Assembly: GCA_016647705.1 (NCBI GenBank)
Contig: CM028330.1
Location: 31,080,649-31,144,648 of the forward strand
Direction of reading: 5' to 3'
DNA length: 64,000 bases
Source of the DNA: Eucommia ulmoides
Lineage: Eukaryota; Streptophyta; Magnoliopsida; Garryales; Eucommiaceae
Shown here: piece by piece, positions 34,591-47,584 of the stretch
Layout of the letters: each line of letters begins with the position of its first letter
How positions within the stretch are numbered: position 1 is the stretch's first letter
Translations under genes and position numbers: made by a program
Notes under the pieces: generated by a model
What the model saw: only the letters and a program-made list of their open reading frames with translations
Databases searched by the model: none
Told to the model about the DNA's origin: nothing

Positions 34591-37117
34591 TTGTTGATAT
34601 TGTGAGTAAGTAACTTAATTTTAATTTAGGAATTTATTTTGTTTATAATTTTTGTAGTTCTGTTTTTCTTGTAGGGTACTTGAAGATGTTAGATTAATAA
34701 GTATTGTTGCATTTCTTTCAACAAGATTCTGAGCCATTTTATTGTGCTTGGGATCAATACAAGGAGTTGCTATTCCAATTTCCAAACTATCATTTCCCGA
34801 GGGAGTATTGATAGGTGTGATCTACCTATATATTTCTAAACCGGTTTTGTTAGTTTTAGAGTATTTTTTATAGTGTTTTTATTATGTTTTAATTAGTTTT
34901 TATTCTTTTTGCATAAATCATGTGTTTGGGGTAAAAAGGTAGGAAAATAGAGTGTAAACGACCAGATCGAATCAAGAACGATCGAACAACGGTGGAAAAA
35001 TGAGCAAGGCGGCAATATTCTGAAAAGAAGCCCACTACCGCGGTGGTAAAAATGCAGAGAGGGCCATTTCTTGCTGAACGTCCACCGCCACGGGGGTGAA
35101 ATTGTAGGATGGTCCTTGAATCCACTGCTTCCTTCACCGCCTAGGCGATTACTTAACCGATATATTCCACCGCCGCGGCGGTCACCTCTGCATAGATTAG
35201 ATGTTTTTTTTGAGATATTTTCTCTATTTAATCCCCTCTTCTCTCCTCTCCTTTGATACTCTCTGGCCATTAGAGCCCTTAGGGATTAGTTTAGAATAGA
35301 GAAAGAGTATGGGGAGTGCTCAAACAAATTCGAAGGAGAAGCTTACCACGCGGAGAAGGAGAAGCGATTGGTGGATAGTTTTAGCGGCTAATCTTCGGAT
35401 ATCGGTTAAGTTCATCCGTTTTTCCTTTTATTTCTTAACTTAAATAATTGTTTGAGCATGTTTAGATTGGTTTTCAATGTATAAATGGTTATGACCTCGA
35501 GTTAAACGTGGATTATCTATGGGATTAATATTATTTATAAAAATGTAGTTTTGTTTGAGTTTTTGTTTCTTTAATGATTGTTCTTTGCTATTTTGATTGT
35601 GTTTACCGTATTGTTTGTTTATTATGTTTAGATAGATATATCGAGAATTTGGGGTTTGACACTCGGAAGATGTAACCTTGGATTCGGACTAGAGTAAACA
35701 CAACGTGACGATCCAATAACCCGAGAGTGAATTGGATTGTGGGCAATCGATGACGTTGGGGAAAGACTCACGTGACCTAGGGTCGTTAATACGTTTAGGG
35801 GGACTTATTCATTGACACGAAGTCATGTATTCCCTTGTTTTACACTCGGGAGAGGTGGCAGGGGAGTTTACGAACTGTGATTGTCGATAGGGTAAATACA
35901 ACGCTACGATCCAATAACTCGGGAGGGAGTTGAATTTTGTGCAATCAATGATGTTAGGACAAGACTCACGTGACCTAGGGTCGTTAAGACATTGAGGGGG
36001 ATTTCTTTATTGACACGAAGTCGCGTATTCCCTCTTCTTACACTCGGGAGAGGTGGCGGGGGAGTTTACAAACTGAGATTGTCAAATACGTCGAACACCA
36101 TTATTGTAAACAAAATGAAATCAAACATGTTTAAGTAAATAAAGTTAATCTCTAGATAATCCATCCCCTAACTATCTCGTATTATTATAATTAGTATAAA
36201 TTAAATTAGGTTATATTAGTATTAGTATTAATTAATTTAAAATCACTCTTTTTAGCCTAGATAAAGTTAGGTCATGACAATTATGGTGCTCGATAATAAC
36301 GACAACCAATCCCTATGGATACGATACCCGATATTAAAGATCACATTATACTAAAACTTTGATCTCGTACACTTGCGAGTAGTCAATACGCGAGCGTGTA
36401 ATAACGCTCGCCATACAAGTGTCAACTACTAAACTTCCTCGATGGGTTACTAGTCACAACACGAAATTGGGTTGAAAGAGGAAAAGATACCATCTCTTTC
36501 GACTAACTAACCACGGATGAAGCCTATTGGGTACTGGAAGACATGGCGGAGCTTGATTTTCAGAGTTGGAATTATTCAACAAGCTACCAAAGCTTGGGGA
36601 TAGTTCCACCATTTCGGCGCCATGGATTGATATCCTGCACTGACAGGAGGATTGTTCCCCCACATTGGAAGAAATGTTTGCTAAATTTATGGGGGAGACT
36701 CAGGTTTTCTGGAGGTAGACGAATGATTGGCTCAACGAGCATGAGGATTGTCTTGACAATATTGAGATGACCTGTGCTGAAATTGACGTGACCATAATGT
36801 CTTTTCATACGCAAATTGGTCAGCTTATTTGCTTTATTGAGGCAGAGTCAGAAGTGGTGGAACTGAGAGACACACAATCCAAATTCATCAAAAGCCACCA
36901 GGAGGAACCAGATATGAGCGGGAGAAGAATGGGAGCATTCAATGATGATTATTCGAAAAAGACGAAAACCCAAGCATGGATCAATGATTGCGATTCTTCA
37001 CCATTTGAGATCCCCTATGTGATGCCACCACCCATCAAAGACAATCACATCTACGAGCATTTGATGTGGCTCACTTGTCATTCGCTACCTTTAGCAACGT
37101 TCTTTCATGCCTACTGA
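34591..37117 (+). pseudogene. Gypsy gag-like ORF of G2, interrupted by a solo LTR
   Basis: A pyrimidine-rich stretch ending TTGTAG (34674) precedes GGTACTTGAAGATG. The frame then reads FFQQDSEPFYCAWDQYKELL and ends at FPREY (34808). After the LTR it resumes at 36414 with YKCQLLNFLDGLLV, WVERGKDTISFD and, with frameshifts, DFQSWNYSTSYQSLG (36560 on) and 36767-37117 (IGQLICFIEAESEV, then FEIPYVMPPPIKDNHIYE). FYxAWxxYKELL is the hallmark of plant gypsy gag (Athila/Tat type). The C-terminal part is shared with G1, G3 and G4. Confidence 0.8.
34809..36413 (+). mobile_element. Solo LTR (type B gypsy) in gag of G2
   Basis: Starts TGATAGGTGTGATCTACC and ends ACGCTCGCCA, 1605 bp, diverged from type A but with the same ends and a similar palindrome series (GC-richer, CACCGCCGCGGCGGT type, at about 35030-35180). 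The gag frame of G2 reads on both sides of it, which shows the insertion. The flanks AGTAT and TACAA do not give a clear duplication. Confidence 0.82.
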
Positions 37118-38519
37118 GCACATGAGACAGAGACAAGTTGAGTTGAAAGTACGGACCGAACAATGCCAAATCTCGCCAATCTTGAGGGCGTTCTAAACCA
37201 AGACCCATATGTAGTGTTGTATAACACATATTATGGGCGAAAGTCGCACTTTGACGAGCTCTTTTTCGTGTCAGACCGAGGAAAATAAATCAAGCGCTTT
37301 TCGGGAGGCAACCCAAGGTTTTAAATAAATTAATCCATCATTGCTGACTTCATTCGGAGGCGAGATTGTCTCACCTCCCAGGTACATGTTCTAAACCCCC
37401 TTGGTCACTATAATGCTTGCTAAATATTGAGATTGATGATTGGGTCATTGTGGACACTAACCGTTTTAAGCTTGGGGGTGATGTGTTGTATTTTAATATG
37501 CTTAATTGTTGTTCGTTGTGTAGTTTTAGTTTAATGTATGCATGTTTGTTTAGTTTAGTATAAATGTGTTTATGTTTGTAGTAGTTGTTGTGTGTGCTGA
37601 GTTTTGCGTTCCATCTGGGCCATTACCCAATGATGATGTTATCCCCTAGTTGTTTTTCGAGGTCAAAGGTAATGCCCATTCATGTGTGTTCTGTGTGCTT
37701 GAGTGAAATCAAGTTAGCATTCATTTATGCTAGTTGAAGTGAACGGTTGGGTTTTGGGCAAACTTTTTATTGGTTCGGTATTCGAGGACTCACTTGTCAT
37801 TTTTCTTTCATTTTAACCGCACCCGTGAAATTGTAATAATCGAATAAGTTTGGGGGTGTGGTTTGAAAAAAAAAACATGCGTATATACGGTTTTATTTTT
37901 GTTTTGTCTTGACAAGTGAGTACTACACTTTAAATGTTTGTTTAGGGTTGTTTTGAATTTATCTTTGGGTTTACAAGAGTGATTGAGCACCAAGCATTAT
38001 GCCTTGGGTATCATTGAGTTATAACGTTTACCTATTTTATATTCCTGATATACCCTTGGCCATTTACCTAAAATCAAACCAAGTCCTGTTGATCTTTTTG
38101 AATTTCCAAGCCTACATTAGTAGAGAGTGGAACCCAATCAGGTATATGGATATCCTAATCCTTTACGGTTTAAGTCATGAGCCTCGTTAGTGGCTAATCC
38201 AATTCGGTTGTTGGATAGTTATATTATTGAGTTTCGCACACACTTTGAATGGATATAGAATGGAATTTACCATTATTGAATGTTGAAATTGTAGAATATT
38301 ATAGGGTGCGTTTTACTCCTAAACTTAATATGATTGGGGGCTGTTGAGGAAAAAATGTTTTGGTCAATAGTTGAATTTAAAACTCGCATATCGTTATGTT
38401 TAAGTTGTTTGTATTTTTATTCATTGTTTAGTATTTGTGTTAGTTAATTTCATTGTATTTTTTATTTTAGTGTGAGTGTTTTACTCGAGGACTAGCAAAA
38501 TTCTAAGTTTGGGGGTATT
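37118..38519 (+). other. Non-coding internal region of G2
   Basis: Holds the hairpin pair after the ORF (37311-37327, 37356-37378), a purine-rich GCTTGGGGGTGATG block (about 37470), the AACCGCACC...GGTGTGGTT inverted repeat (37815-37863) and the polypurine tract AGTTTGGGGGTATT before the 3' LTR. About 570 bp seen in G1 (18000-18360) is partly missing after 37700. Confidence 0.8.
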
Positions 38520-39880
38520 TAATAGGTAAAATTTGTCTATATATTTCCAAATCAGTTTTGGTAGTTTTCGAATATTATGATAATATTTTAATAAGTTTTA
38601 ATACGTTTTTATTTGTTTTTATATAAAACAAGTGTTTGGGACAAAAAGGGATGAAAACGGACGATAAACGAGCAATTCGATGGAACATTGGTTGAAGAAC
38701 ATTGGAAAAACAAGCAAAAAGGCAAGTTCAGGATTGCAGGCCCACCATTGCAGTGGTGAAACCACCACTACAGCAATCAATCAAATATAAACCTTTCTGT
38801 CTGACCACTATTGCAGCGGTGAACCTCACCATTGCAGCGGTCATCTAGCAGTGGCCTACTGACTTCTCTACCGTTGAAGCGGTCCGGCACAAGACGTTTT
38901 AGATATTTTTGGGATATTTTCTTGATATTTTGGATCCCTCTTTATCCTCTCTTCTTCCCAACTCATTGTGGACATTTTTAGGGAGTGTCTTGAGAGCTCC
39001 AAGGCCTATCAACCAAGAGAAGATCACAAAGCCAAGAAGAGGAAACGTTCTTGAAGTGATTTTAGCATCGGTTCTTAGGATAATGGCTAGTCTCCTTGTT
39101 TCTCTCTTTATTTCTTAGTTTTGGTTGATAGTTTTGTATATGTTTAACTTGTATATTTTTGTATATGTGGTTATGGCCATGAGAAACTAAACATGTATTG
39201 TCTAGGGAGCGATTCGTGTATAAAAATGTTGCTTGTTTAATCTTTGTTTCGTTATCGGTTGTTCTTGCCTATTCGATTGTGTTTACTGTTCTTCCATTTT
39301 TATATGATTATTAAGATATATTGAGAATACGGGGTTTGACACTCCAGAGAGGTAACCTCGGATTCGAACTAGGGTTCAAACACAACGCGAAGATCTAATG
39401 ACCCGAGAGGGTATTAGAAAGTGTGAAATCCGTGAGGTTGGGGCGAGACTCATGTGACCAAGTGTCATATAGATGCTAGAGAGGGACTTTGGCATTGACT
39501 CGAAGTCACATATTCATTCACTTTACACTTGGAAAAAGTAGTGAGTGAGTTTTCGATACCTAAATTGTCGTATAGATTTGAATGCTATTAATGTAAACTA
39601 GATTGAAACGAATACGTTTAAGTGAATAAAGTTAATTCCTAGACAATAAACTACCTTAAACGTCATATTAGTATAATTAGTTTAATTAAGTTGGTTTAGT
39701 ATATTTTATTAACAAAAACTATAAATTGAGTCGCCTAGATAAAATCCGGTTATGACAATCGCGATACTCAATGACAATTTAATCTAATCCCAGTGGATAC
39801 GACAACCCTACTCTTCCCATTATATTAAAACTTGATCCATACACTTGCGGTGAAAGTAGCGACGTAATATTCTTCTACCA
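38520..39880 (+). repeat. 3' LTR of G2 (type A)
   Basis: Starts TAATAGGTAAAATTTGTC (TG changed to TA) and ends TCTTCTACCA, 1361 bp. Five palindromic boxes related to ACCATTGCAGCGGT lie at about 38740-38885. Confidence 0.9.
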
Positions 39881-40273
39881 ACTGGCACTACAAGGAATGA
39901 AAATCTACACCGAACTTATGCTGTAAGCGTATACACCCCGAACATCGAACCTTCACCCTAGGTAATCATAACCTATTCAAGCTTCTTAGGAACTTGAACA
40001 CTTCTCTAAACTTCTCGTTCTGTTCTCCCAAATATACCATGCTTCAATAACAACCTCTTAACACCCTTTCCTCCCTATCGACCTAACCAGTATTCTCTCT
40101 AGTTCAACCCAAATGCCTTCTGTGAGTATCACTCTAAAGGAATAGGTCATCATATTGATCAATGCTACTCCCTGCAAAACCATGTCGAAGGCCTCATTCG
40201 AAATGGGGTGATCAATGTCAACAGCATCATGAACTAAGCCAAGATCGGGGGGAAAGGGAAGGTAGTAGGCCAA
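39881..40273 (+). pseudogene. Tat/Ogre-like gag C-terminal zinc-knuckle region (T1)
   Basis: The plus strand reads FPPYRPNQYSL, a stop, then FNPNAFCEYHSKGIGHHIDQC and LQNHVEGLIRNGVINVN (about 40100-40215). The form CxYHxxxxGHxxxxC followed by LxxxVxxLIxxG is typical of gag in Tat/Ogre elements. The minus-strand frame here (40273-40058) is merely its antisense. It continues the gag of T1 across the G2 insertion. Confidence 0.8.
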
Positions 40274-43200
40274 TATATATTTTTTGATAGCTATCTAGCT
40301 TTTTGCGTTTCCTAATTTTCTTTAAATAGGGAATTTTTGTGTTTTGAAGATGTCCGTAAGTGACTAAGCCATAACCCTACTGTTATAAAGTACATTATTA
40401 TCTACTTAAAGCTTGTTTCAAAAATTCAATTCTAGCCTTCAACAGTTGACATGTTTATCATAGTTTATACACCATAGAAAGGTTAAGGCTATGACAAATA
40501 TTATTCTAACAATAAAGTGGAACGTAATCCAAGTAGTATTAAAAGGGAAAGTCTTATTTCAACAAAACGATGGCGAGATATTAACAATAAAATCGAAAAA
40601 CGTTGGAAGGAAAACTTAGGAGAGCTGTTATGCAATCATTACATATGTTCCATCTCGGGAGTGTCTTAGGAACCATGAAGAAGTATAGAAGACTTCCTCG
40701 AATAAAAAAAGGGGGAGGAAAAATATCTGGAAGATTCATGATGTGAAAGGAAGATAAAATCCTAGAACCTGACCCTGCCAGAGAAAAGTTCATGAAAGAT
40801 CGAGTAGATGAACAAAGGAGGATAGACTAATATAGACTAAGATTTTATCGAGAAATAGCCAATTTGAAAGAACATAAAAACCTCCTAAAAATAAAAATAG
40901 GACAAAACTTTTAAGAATGAAGATGATCATGATTCTAAGAAAACAATGAGACTTTACTAAGATAATAAGCTAATATTGAGAAAATTCTGGGATAGGGGTG
41001 AAATCAACAAGACCTGGAGACTGACTCAAAATTACCATAATTCTTCGAAATGTAAAAATCCTGAAAGTACGTTGATAGGTGTGATCTACCTATATATTTC
41101 CAAACAGGTTTTGTTAAGTTTTAGAGCATTTTTATAGTATTTTATTACGTTTAATTAGTTTTTACTCTTTTAGTGTAAATTAGGTGTGTGGGGGTGAAAA
41201 AGTATGAAATCAGAGCGTAAATGATTAATTCAAACCAAGAACGGTCGAAGAATTGTGGAAAAACAAGCACGAAGGCAATATTTAGAATAGCAGCCCACCG
41301 CTGTGGCGTCCAGACCTCCGCCGCGGCGGTGAAAATGTAGAGAAGGCCAAATCTTGCTGGACATCCACTGCCGCAGTGGTGAGATGTACCACTGTGGCGG
41401 TGAAACTACAGAATGGTCACCAATTCCATCGTTGACTTTATCGCTCAGGCGAACATTAAACCGATATACCCATTGCCACAACGATGAATCCCACCACCGC
41501 TGTGGTTACCTTTGCACCAGATTAGATATTTTTTGATATATTTTATCTATTTAATCCCCTCTCCTCTCCTCTCCTTGGATCTTCTCTGGCCATTGGAGCC
41601 CTTAGGGATTAATATATAATAGAGAGAGAGGTTTTGGGAGTGCTCAAGCAATTCTTAAGGAGAAGATCACATTGCAAAGAAGGGGGAGTGATCTCGAAAC
41701 ATTTTTAGCGACAAATCTTTGGACTAGGCTAAGTTTCTCTCGTTTGTTTATTTATTTCTTAACTTAGGATTGTTGTTTGAGCATGTTCAGCTTATTTTTA
41801 ATTGTATAATCGGCTATGTCCATGAACTAAATGGGTTTTTGTCTAGGGATTAATAGATTTATAACAATGTTCATTGTTTGAGTTTGTGTTTCGTTAATGT
41901 GTGTTTTATAATAATTTTGATTGTGTTTGTCGTGTTGTAATGTTATTATGATTGTTTAGATAATTAAAAAATACGGGGTTTGACACTCAGGAGGGGTAAC
42001 CCCGATTCGGACTAGGGTAAACATAACACGACAATATAATGACTCGAGAGGGCGTTAGAAAGTGTGCAACCAATGACGTTGGAGCGAGACTCACGTGACC
42101 TAGTGTTGTTAAGATGTTAAGGGGGACCTTTTCGTTGACGCAAAGTCACATATTCATTCGTCTTACACTCGAGAGAGATGGCGAGTGAGTTTACGAATCG
42201 AAATGTTGGATACCCGAACGCCATTAACATAAACTAAAATGAGACCAAGCACATTTTTCTAAACAAAGTTAATCTCTGGGCAATACTTTACCTAAACATC
42301 TCATATTAGTATCAGTATAGTTTAATTAGTATTTTAGTATTAGTTTATATTAATTTTATATACATTTGTTTTAGCCTAGATAAAGTTAGGTTATGATAAA
42401 CGCGGTAATCAATAATAATCACAACCAATCCCTATTGACATGATACCCTTATTCTCCCCACCTATACTAAAACTTAACCTCGTATACTTGCGAGTGAAAG
42501 TAGCAACGTATTTACGTGCTACCATACATGTTAAGAGAAAATAAAATAATAAAACAATGATTGGTCTCAGAAAAGTTCTTAACCGCTAAGTGGTCACACG
42601 AAAGCAATCAAGTAAGTCATACTCTCTATACGATCCGAGTATAAAGTCGTAGGGGTGTCTTAACACCTAGTGACTTGGGCTAATTAGGCAGATTACTACC
42701 CAAAACTTGCTACATGGATTATATAGGTAGAATGAGTCCTTATTTGCTAGAGTGAAGAAATAAATAAATAAATAAAAAATAGAAAAAAACACATAACAAC
42801 TTTCTCGAAACACTACCAGGATAAAATAACATTTGTTAGTCGTCATCAACTAACACTTGTTTCTCCATCACTTCTTTTCTCCCTCTTTTGACTGATCTCA
42901 GGAAGGCCCATTCTAGTTTCCCTCAGTTCAAGAAATAAGAAAAGAAGCACATCTATCAAAGAAATCTCGGGTAGTACACAAGGCTTAGGTAATCCTACAA
43001 ACGATCTTAGAAAATTCAAATATCAAAACTTGATGGATTTAAACTTGACGATTCTTGATAGCAAGCTACTGGGGTGATTGTTCTAAATTCCATCTAAAAT
43101 CATACTTACCATATTCCAAAAAATTTCTCGGTATAAAAAAGCATGATAGCAAACCAATTTTTGAATGCTAGAATATGGAAGTTAAAAACGTACTTCAGAT

Positions 43201-43530
43201 AAATAATCTTGTAGGAGATAAACAGGGATATATATATAGTTGTGACACAGACAATAATTCGAGTTACCAAAAAACAAATTGAAGGGAATCTAGGAAGGAT
43301 AAAGGGATAGAAATCAAACTAAGATGACCTACTTCCTCTAGGATTGGAAAACCTAGATAAAGAGGAATAAAAGTACCAAAAGGATAAAAAACGTGACAAT
43401 ATGGGAGCAAAGTTTACAACATCCAAAAACAAGATACGCATTCCTATTATAAATATTCTAGATCCCAAAAGAAAACCCAAATTAAGCACCAATAACCTTT
43501 TTCCTTTTTCATCAAGATAGTAGAAGTTAT
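40274..43530 (+). other. Internal region of T1 without recognisable pol
   Basis: After gag I can name no domain. The stretch aligns with 49560-50148 and 52238-52700 of T2 (shared AACGATGGYGAGATATT, TATAGAAGACTTCCTC, GGAAGGCCCA). The solo LTR at 41073-42524 interrupts it. Copy T2 lacks that insertion, so the boundary can be read exactly. Confidence 0.6.
41073..42524 (+). mobile_element. Solo LTR (type B gypsy), TSD TACGT/TACAT
   Basis: Starts TGATAGGTGTGATCTACC and ends TTACGTGCTACCA, 1452 bp. Flanks TACGT (41068-41072) and TACAT (42525-42529) differ by one CpG-to-CpA change. The empty site is preserved in T2 near 49990-50010 (GAAATTAAGTGTTAAGAG). Palindromic boxes lie at about 41298-41515 (CTCCGCCGCGGCGG, CCACTGCCGCAGTGG). 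Confidence 0.92.
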
Positions 43531-46122
43531 TGAAGACACCACATTTTGTCTCATCCAGTTAGTGCCAAATCAAGTATAACTTCAAGTAAACTTTAAACTC
43601 AGGTTTAAAGGAAATGAATTTCTAGTTGATATCACACTATAAAATATACAAAAAACAACCAAAAAACATGACAAAAATGAAAAAATGTTGAATTTAACAA
43701 TATACAACTAAGTAAAAGTTTCGGGTCAAAATCGAAATTCCCTGTAATTTACGGAGGTCTAAAATGACTACTAAGGTTTTGATTTTCACAAATTCATATT
43801 TAGTATAAGAAAATATTATTCTCTACCCTTAAATCATAGGATATTTTAAACAAGTAACTCGGTTACCGTACCCCGACTTTGAAATATTTACTTTTTACTG
43901 AATCTTGTCAAATTAAACACAAAAAATATTTATTTCTCTCATGCATACCACATCACATACCACCAAGAAATAATTAAATACACCTTAAACAAGTCTTGGA
44001 AAGTAGCCCAAAATCACATGGTGATTTAAGGTGTGAGCTTGACTTGGATTTTCACCAAATCCAAGTAGTCTTGACAGACCACCCTAGGCCCAAGCAAAAA
44101 GGGGCCTAGCCATCATTTAAGGCCCACAAACCAAGACTTATAATAACCAAGGATCCTTCCTAGAAGTTTCCTACCAAATGGTAAAGGAAGAGGACAAGAC
44201 ACTTAGGGAACAACCAACCGTTATCGAAACCAAACCGATTTGGTTCACCACCTAAGTAAGGAATTCGTTGAGCATTGAATGTCAGTCCCATCAAATATTA
44301 AATTCTTTGGATGACATGTCAATACCACATACAAGGCGTCTAGATATTTTAGTCAATTTATCAAAGAAAGTAACCGAAAGCCTTGAATTATGATGACCCG
44401 TTACCGAAATCAAACCGAATGAGTAACCTCGAAGAAAATCATTTAATAGACATCCCATCAAGCATTAGATGCTTGAGATGACATGGAATGGTTGGGTTCA
44501 AAGGATATAGATATTTTCACCCGATTCCATTCGAAATGAAACCGAATGCGAAGCGACCCCTAAGGACTAGGTTCAATGCATATTGGGAGCATCTATGGTA
44601 GCCAAACCGAAATAGTGGATCTACCCGGTGTTTAGCCCCTAAACCGAATGGATCCTAATCTTTCAAAAAGATTGGTTAATCATTACCAAATCTTTGAGAA
44701 TTTAGCCTTCTCTCCTAAATTCGTTCCAAGCCAAATCAAACCAAGATAATATATATATATACACAAACCCTTGCGGCTAAGAACTCAGGATAAAGGGATG
44801 GCCTCTATTCCTTTGTGGATATGTGTGATTTTTCTTCAGAAACCTTCTCGTTTTACTTTATTAGAAGTAGGACTAGCATAAATATATGGTATTTCTTTTC
44901 ATGTTTAATTAACAACTCACACACTAACACTAAACCTACCAAAACGAAGGAGTTTGTTTAAGGTTCTTGACAAAATCAAAGGGTTGTTATGTATATATTT
45001 GGGTTGTGATTCAGATTGTTCACAACTCTAAAAAATTGTTAATAAACCTAATTAGGGTTGCGATTCAGGTTGTTTACAACTTTAAGAACTATTAATAATA
45101 GCTAATTAAAGTTGTTCACAACCTAAACTAACTAATAATCAAACAAAACAAACTATTGTTTAACTAAAACCAAACTCAGTCTTTAACTAAAACCAACACA
45201 ATTTTTTAAACATAACAAGACTGAACTACGTTCGACTTGATCTTTGGTACCACCCAAAGTACGTAGGCAGCTTGTAAGGGTTCGTTCACACTTCTAACAA
45301 TGAATCCAATTTCCAACGAGACAAGAATAAACCTCGTCTGGCTTAATCTTTGGTAACCACCCAAAGTACGTAGGCAACCTATAAGGGTTCGATCACACCT
45401 CTATAAATAAACCATGTCAATTACCCTAATCAAAATGAACTATGTGATAACCTAATTCTCATTCGAGATACGTAGGCAACCCACGTGCGGGTTTGGTCAC
45501 ATACACAAACAACTTAGTCTTAGTTTACATTTCATTTATTATAGCTTGCATATTTACATATTTGTCTGCATATAAACTTTTATTGGGTATCTCTAACTCG
45601 TAGTAGTTATAGTATTTACCTTCTTTCCATTAAATGATGTCAAAAATACATAAAAAGAACTAAAACTTTAAAGAAGAGGGAATTATTTTGTGTAAGCAAA
45701 TAAAAGAAAACTGCTTGGATAGTGTTTAACAATAACTATCTATTTAGACTGAGGTACTATCTTTGGACGAGTGTCTTGGGGTGTCTAACACCTTTCCTGA
45801 GCATAACCAACTTCCAAAATTAATGAATATCTTTGGTACATAGACCTACTGAAGTCTAAACATGGGCCATTTCAAAAGGAAAAAAGAATTTCCAAAATCT
45901 CGGTAACCTAGCACACCATTTCACCCCATGCTAGGTGGCGACTCCGTTTTTAACAATAATCTTAGCCCAAGATGTTTTTCAAAACTAACACTTGGAAAAG
46001 CCCTTGAAAAACCATTTTCAAAATGAACGGGTTTGGATGACTTAGAGAGGAAGAGATGAAACTTGTTTTCATCCTCTTCTCGATTCTCTACTTCTTCTAC
46101 TATCACAATCCGAGGTGTGTCA
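43531..46122 (+). repeat. Tat/Ogre-like LTR2 (3' LTR of T1 and 5' LTR of T2)
   Basis: Starts TGAAGACACCACATTTTGTC and ends GAGGTGTGTCA, 2592 bp. It is followed by GC and the primer-like TGACGACTCC (46125). It contains three degenerate repeats of a unit with ACGTAGGCAAC and GGGTTCG (about 45220-45510) and GGTGGCGACTCCG at 45935. Compared with LTR1 it lacks about 800 bp corresponding to 27370-28165. Confidence 0.72.
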
Positions 46123-46257
46123 GCTGACGACTCCGTTGGGGACTTCATAAGAGAGATAGGCCTAGTTAGAGTCTAAATCCATATTCACTATTTAATAACA
46201 TCCTACAATTTTGTCTTTGATTTCAAGCATAAACAATTCCAGATAAAAAACATAACG

Positions 46258-46309
<52 letters not shown>
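46258..46309. repeat. (ATA)n trinucleotide microsatellite
   Basis: About 17 uninterrupted ATA units in the T2 leader; T1 has no such run at the corresponding place. Confidence 0.96.
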
Positions 46310-47584
46310 GCATATAATTTCATGTGTATATATCAGCATGCATATATATTTACTATGTTTATTTACTGCGTTCACATTTACTGTCTTTACATTACTGCAT
46401 TTATGTACTATCTTTACATTTCTGCATTTACATTACTGTATACTCCCTCAAATGCATGAGCACACACTTTGCATTGCATTTCATGATGAAAACCCAAGCC
46501 GTAACCCTCTTAGGGATAGAGAGGCCGGCTATAGGGGATTTCATTGGAGGTTTCACCACACCAATCGAAGCCCTGAAAACCCTTAGGTTAGAAAGAGAAG
46601 TTAGTAGATACAAGGTCGGGGGTTGCATCCCCCAGGATCCGACTACGAACTTCTTCTTGCTCGGACCACCAACCAAAGATGGATGATCACCGAGGGAAGA
46701 CGCTAGAGGTTTGAATGTCTGAGAACCTAATTTTTTTAGGATACACTAGAAGAAAATCCAAAAGCACATATAGTGAGCCTAGGATAGAGTTTAACCAAAA
46801 CCTTATTCTACTTAGGATACATATTTTGGAGAGTGCTATTATTTATTTTAATTTCTGACACTACTATCGTACTAGGTATATAGAATAACCTTCTAAGGCA
46901 AGTAGGGGCATAATAATTTGTGTAAGAATTCTTGTTCTATCCTAGGCATTTCTAGATTGCTCGGCACCAAAAACGTCCACCAATATTTGAATACAGAGCA
47001 AGTTATAGGGAAAAACTAGAATCCTTACTTCACTTAACCCAATAAACCATCAATCATAAAATATCAAACTAATAATGCCGATTGGCTCCATAATAATTCA
47101 CTTGAAACATACCTTAACAAAGTCACCAGTATCTTCGGCTTTTAAACCAAAAAAAAAAAAAAAAAAGAGGAAAAAACCAAGGGCCCATCTCATAATAAGC
47201 AAATAATAATTGCTTTGATAAACAAGTCTGTCTAAAGTTCGGTTGCTAAAGACAACGTGAAAGAATCTACCTCGATAGTGAAAAATCATGTAAAACTACC
47301 AAAAGACAAGAAAGTGTCATAACCCAGTCAAATCAGGACTGTGTGATCCAAATTGTAAACATATCTGGGGTTACCTTTTCTTAGGAGATTCACGTCGAGT
47401 CCTAAGAATAGTGTTATTTCTCATAAAAACCTATACCTAAGGAATTATGTACCATTAGGAATACATTTTGTTTTGGTTCAAAATGCCTTAAGTCAGTCAA
47501 AATCTATCCTGATAAGAGGCTACCTAGGGTTTACCAGTCAGACCATTAAAATGAATTCACCCTCAGTAGAAATCATGAAATCAA

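Larger units (their letters stand above)
33706..39880 (+). mobile_element. Gag-only Ty3/gypsy element G2 (TSD GCTGG/ACTGG)
   Basis: It is flanked by GCTGG (33701-33705) and ACTGG (39881-39885), one G-to-A change apart. Order: truncated 5' LTR (33706-34590), leader, gag interrupted by a type B solo LTR (34809-36413), non-coding internal region, polypurine tract, 3' LTR (38520-39880). It lies within gag of the Tat/Ogre-like element T1. No pol domain is visible. Confidence 0.9.
26102..46122 (+). mobile_element. Tat/Ogre-like Ty3/gypsy element T1 with nested insertions
   Basis: Plus-strand order: 5' LTR (26102-32088), primer-like site, leader, gag remnants (32422-33705 and 39881-40273), undetermined internal DNA, 3' LTR (43531-46122). 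It is interrupted by a chromovirus-like solo LTR (28523-31252), the gypsy element G2 (33706-39880) and a type B solo LTR (41073-42524). I see no RT, RNase H or integrase, so the pol region is deleted or beyond recognition. LTR2 also serves as the 5' LTR of a second element, T2. Confidence 0.7.

Noticed and set aside
40058-40273. 71-codon minus ORF with a protein-like look
   Set aside because: It is the antisense of a clear gag zinc-knuckle reading on the plus strand.
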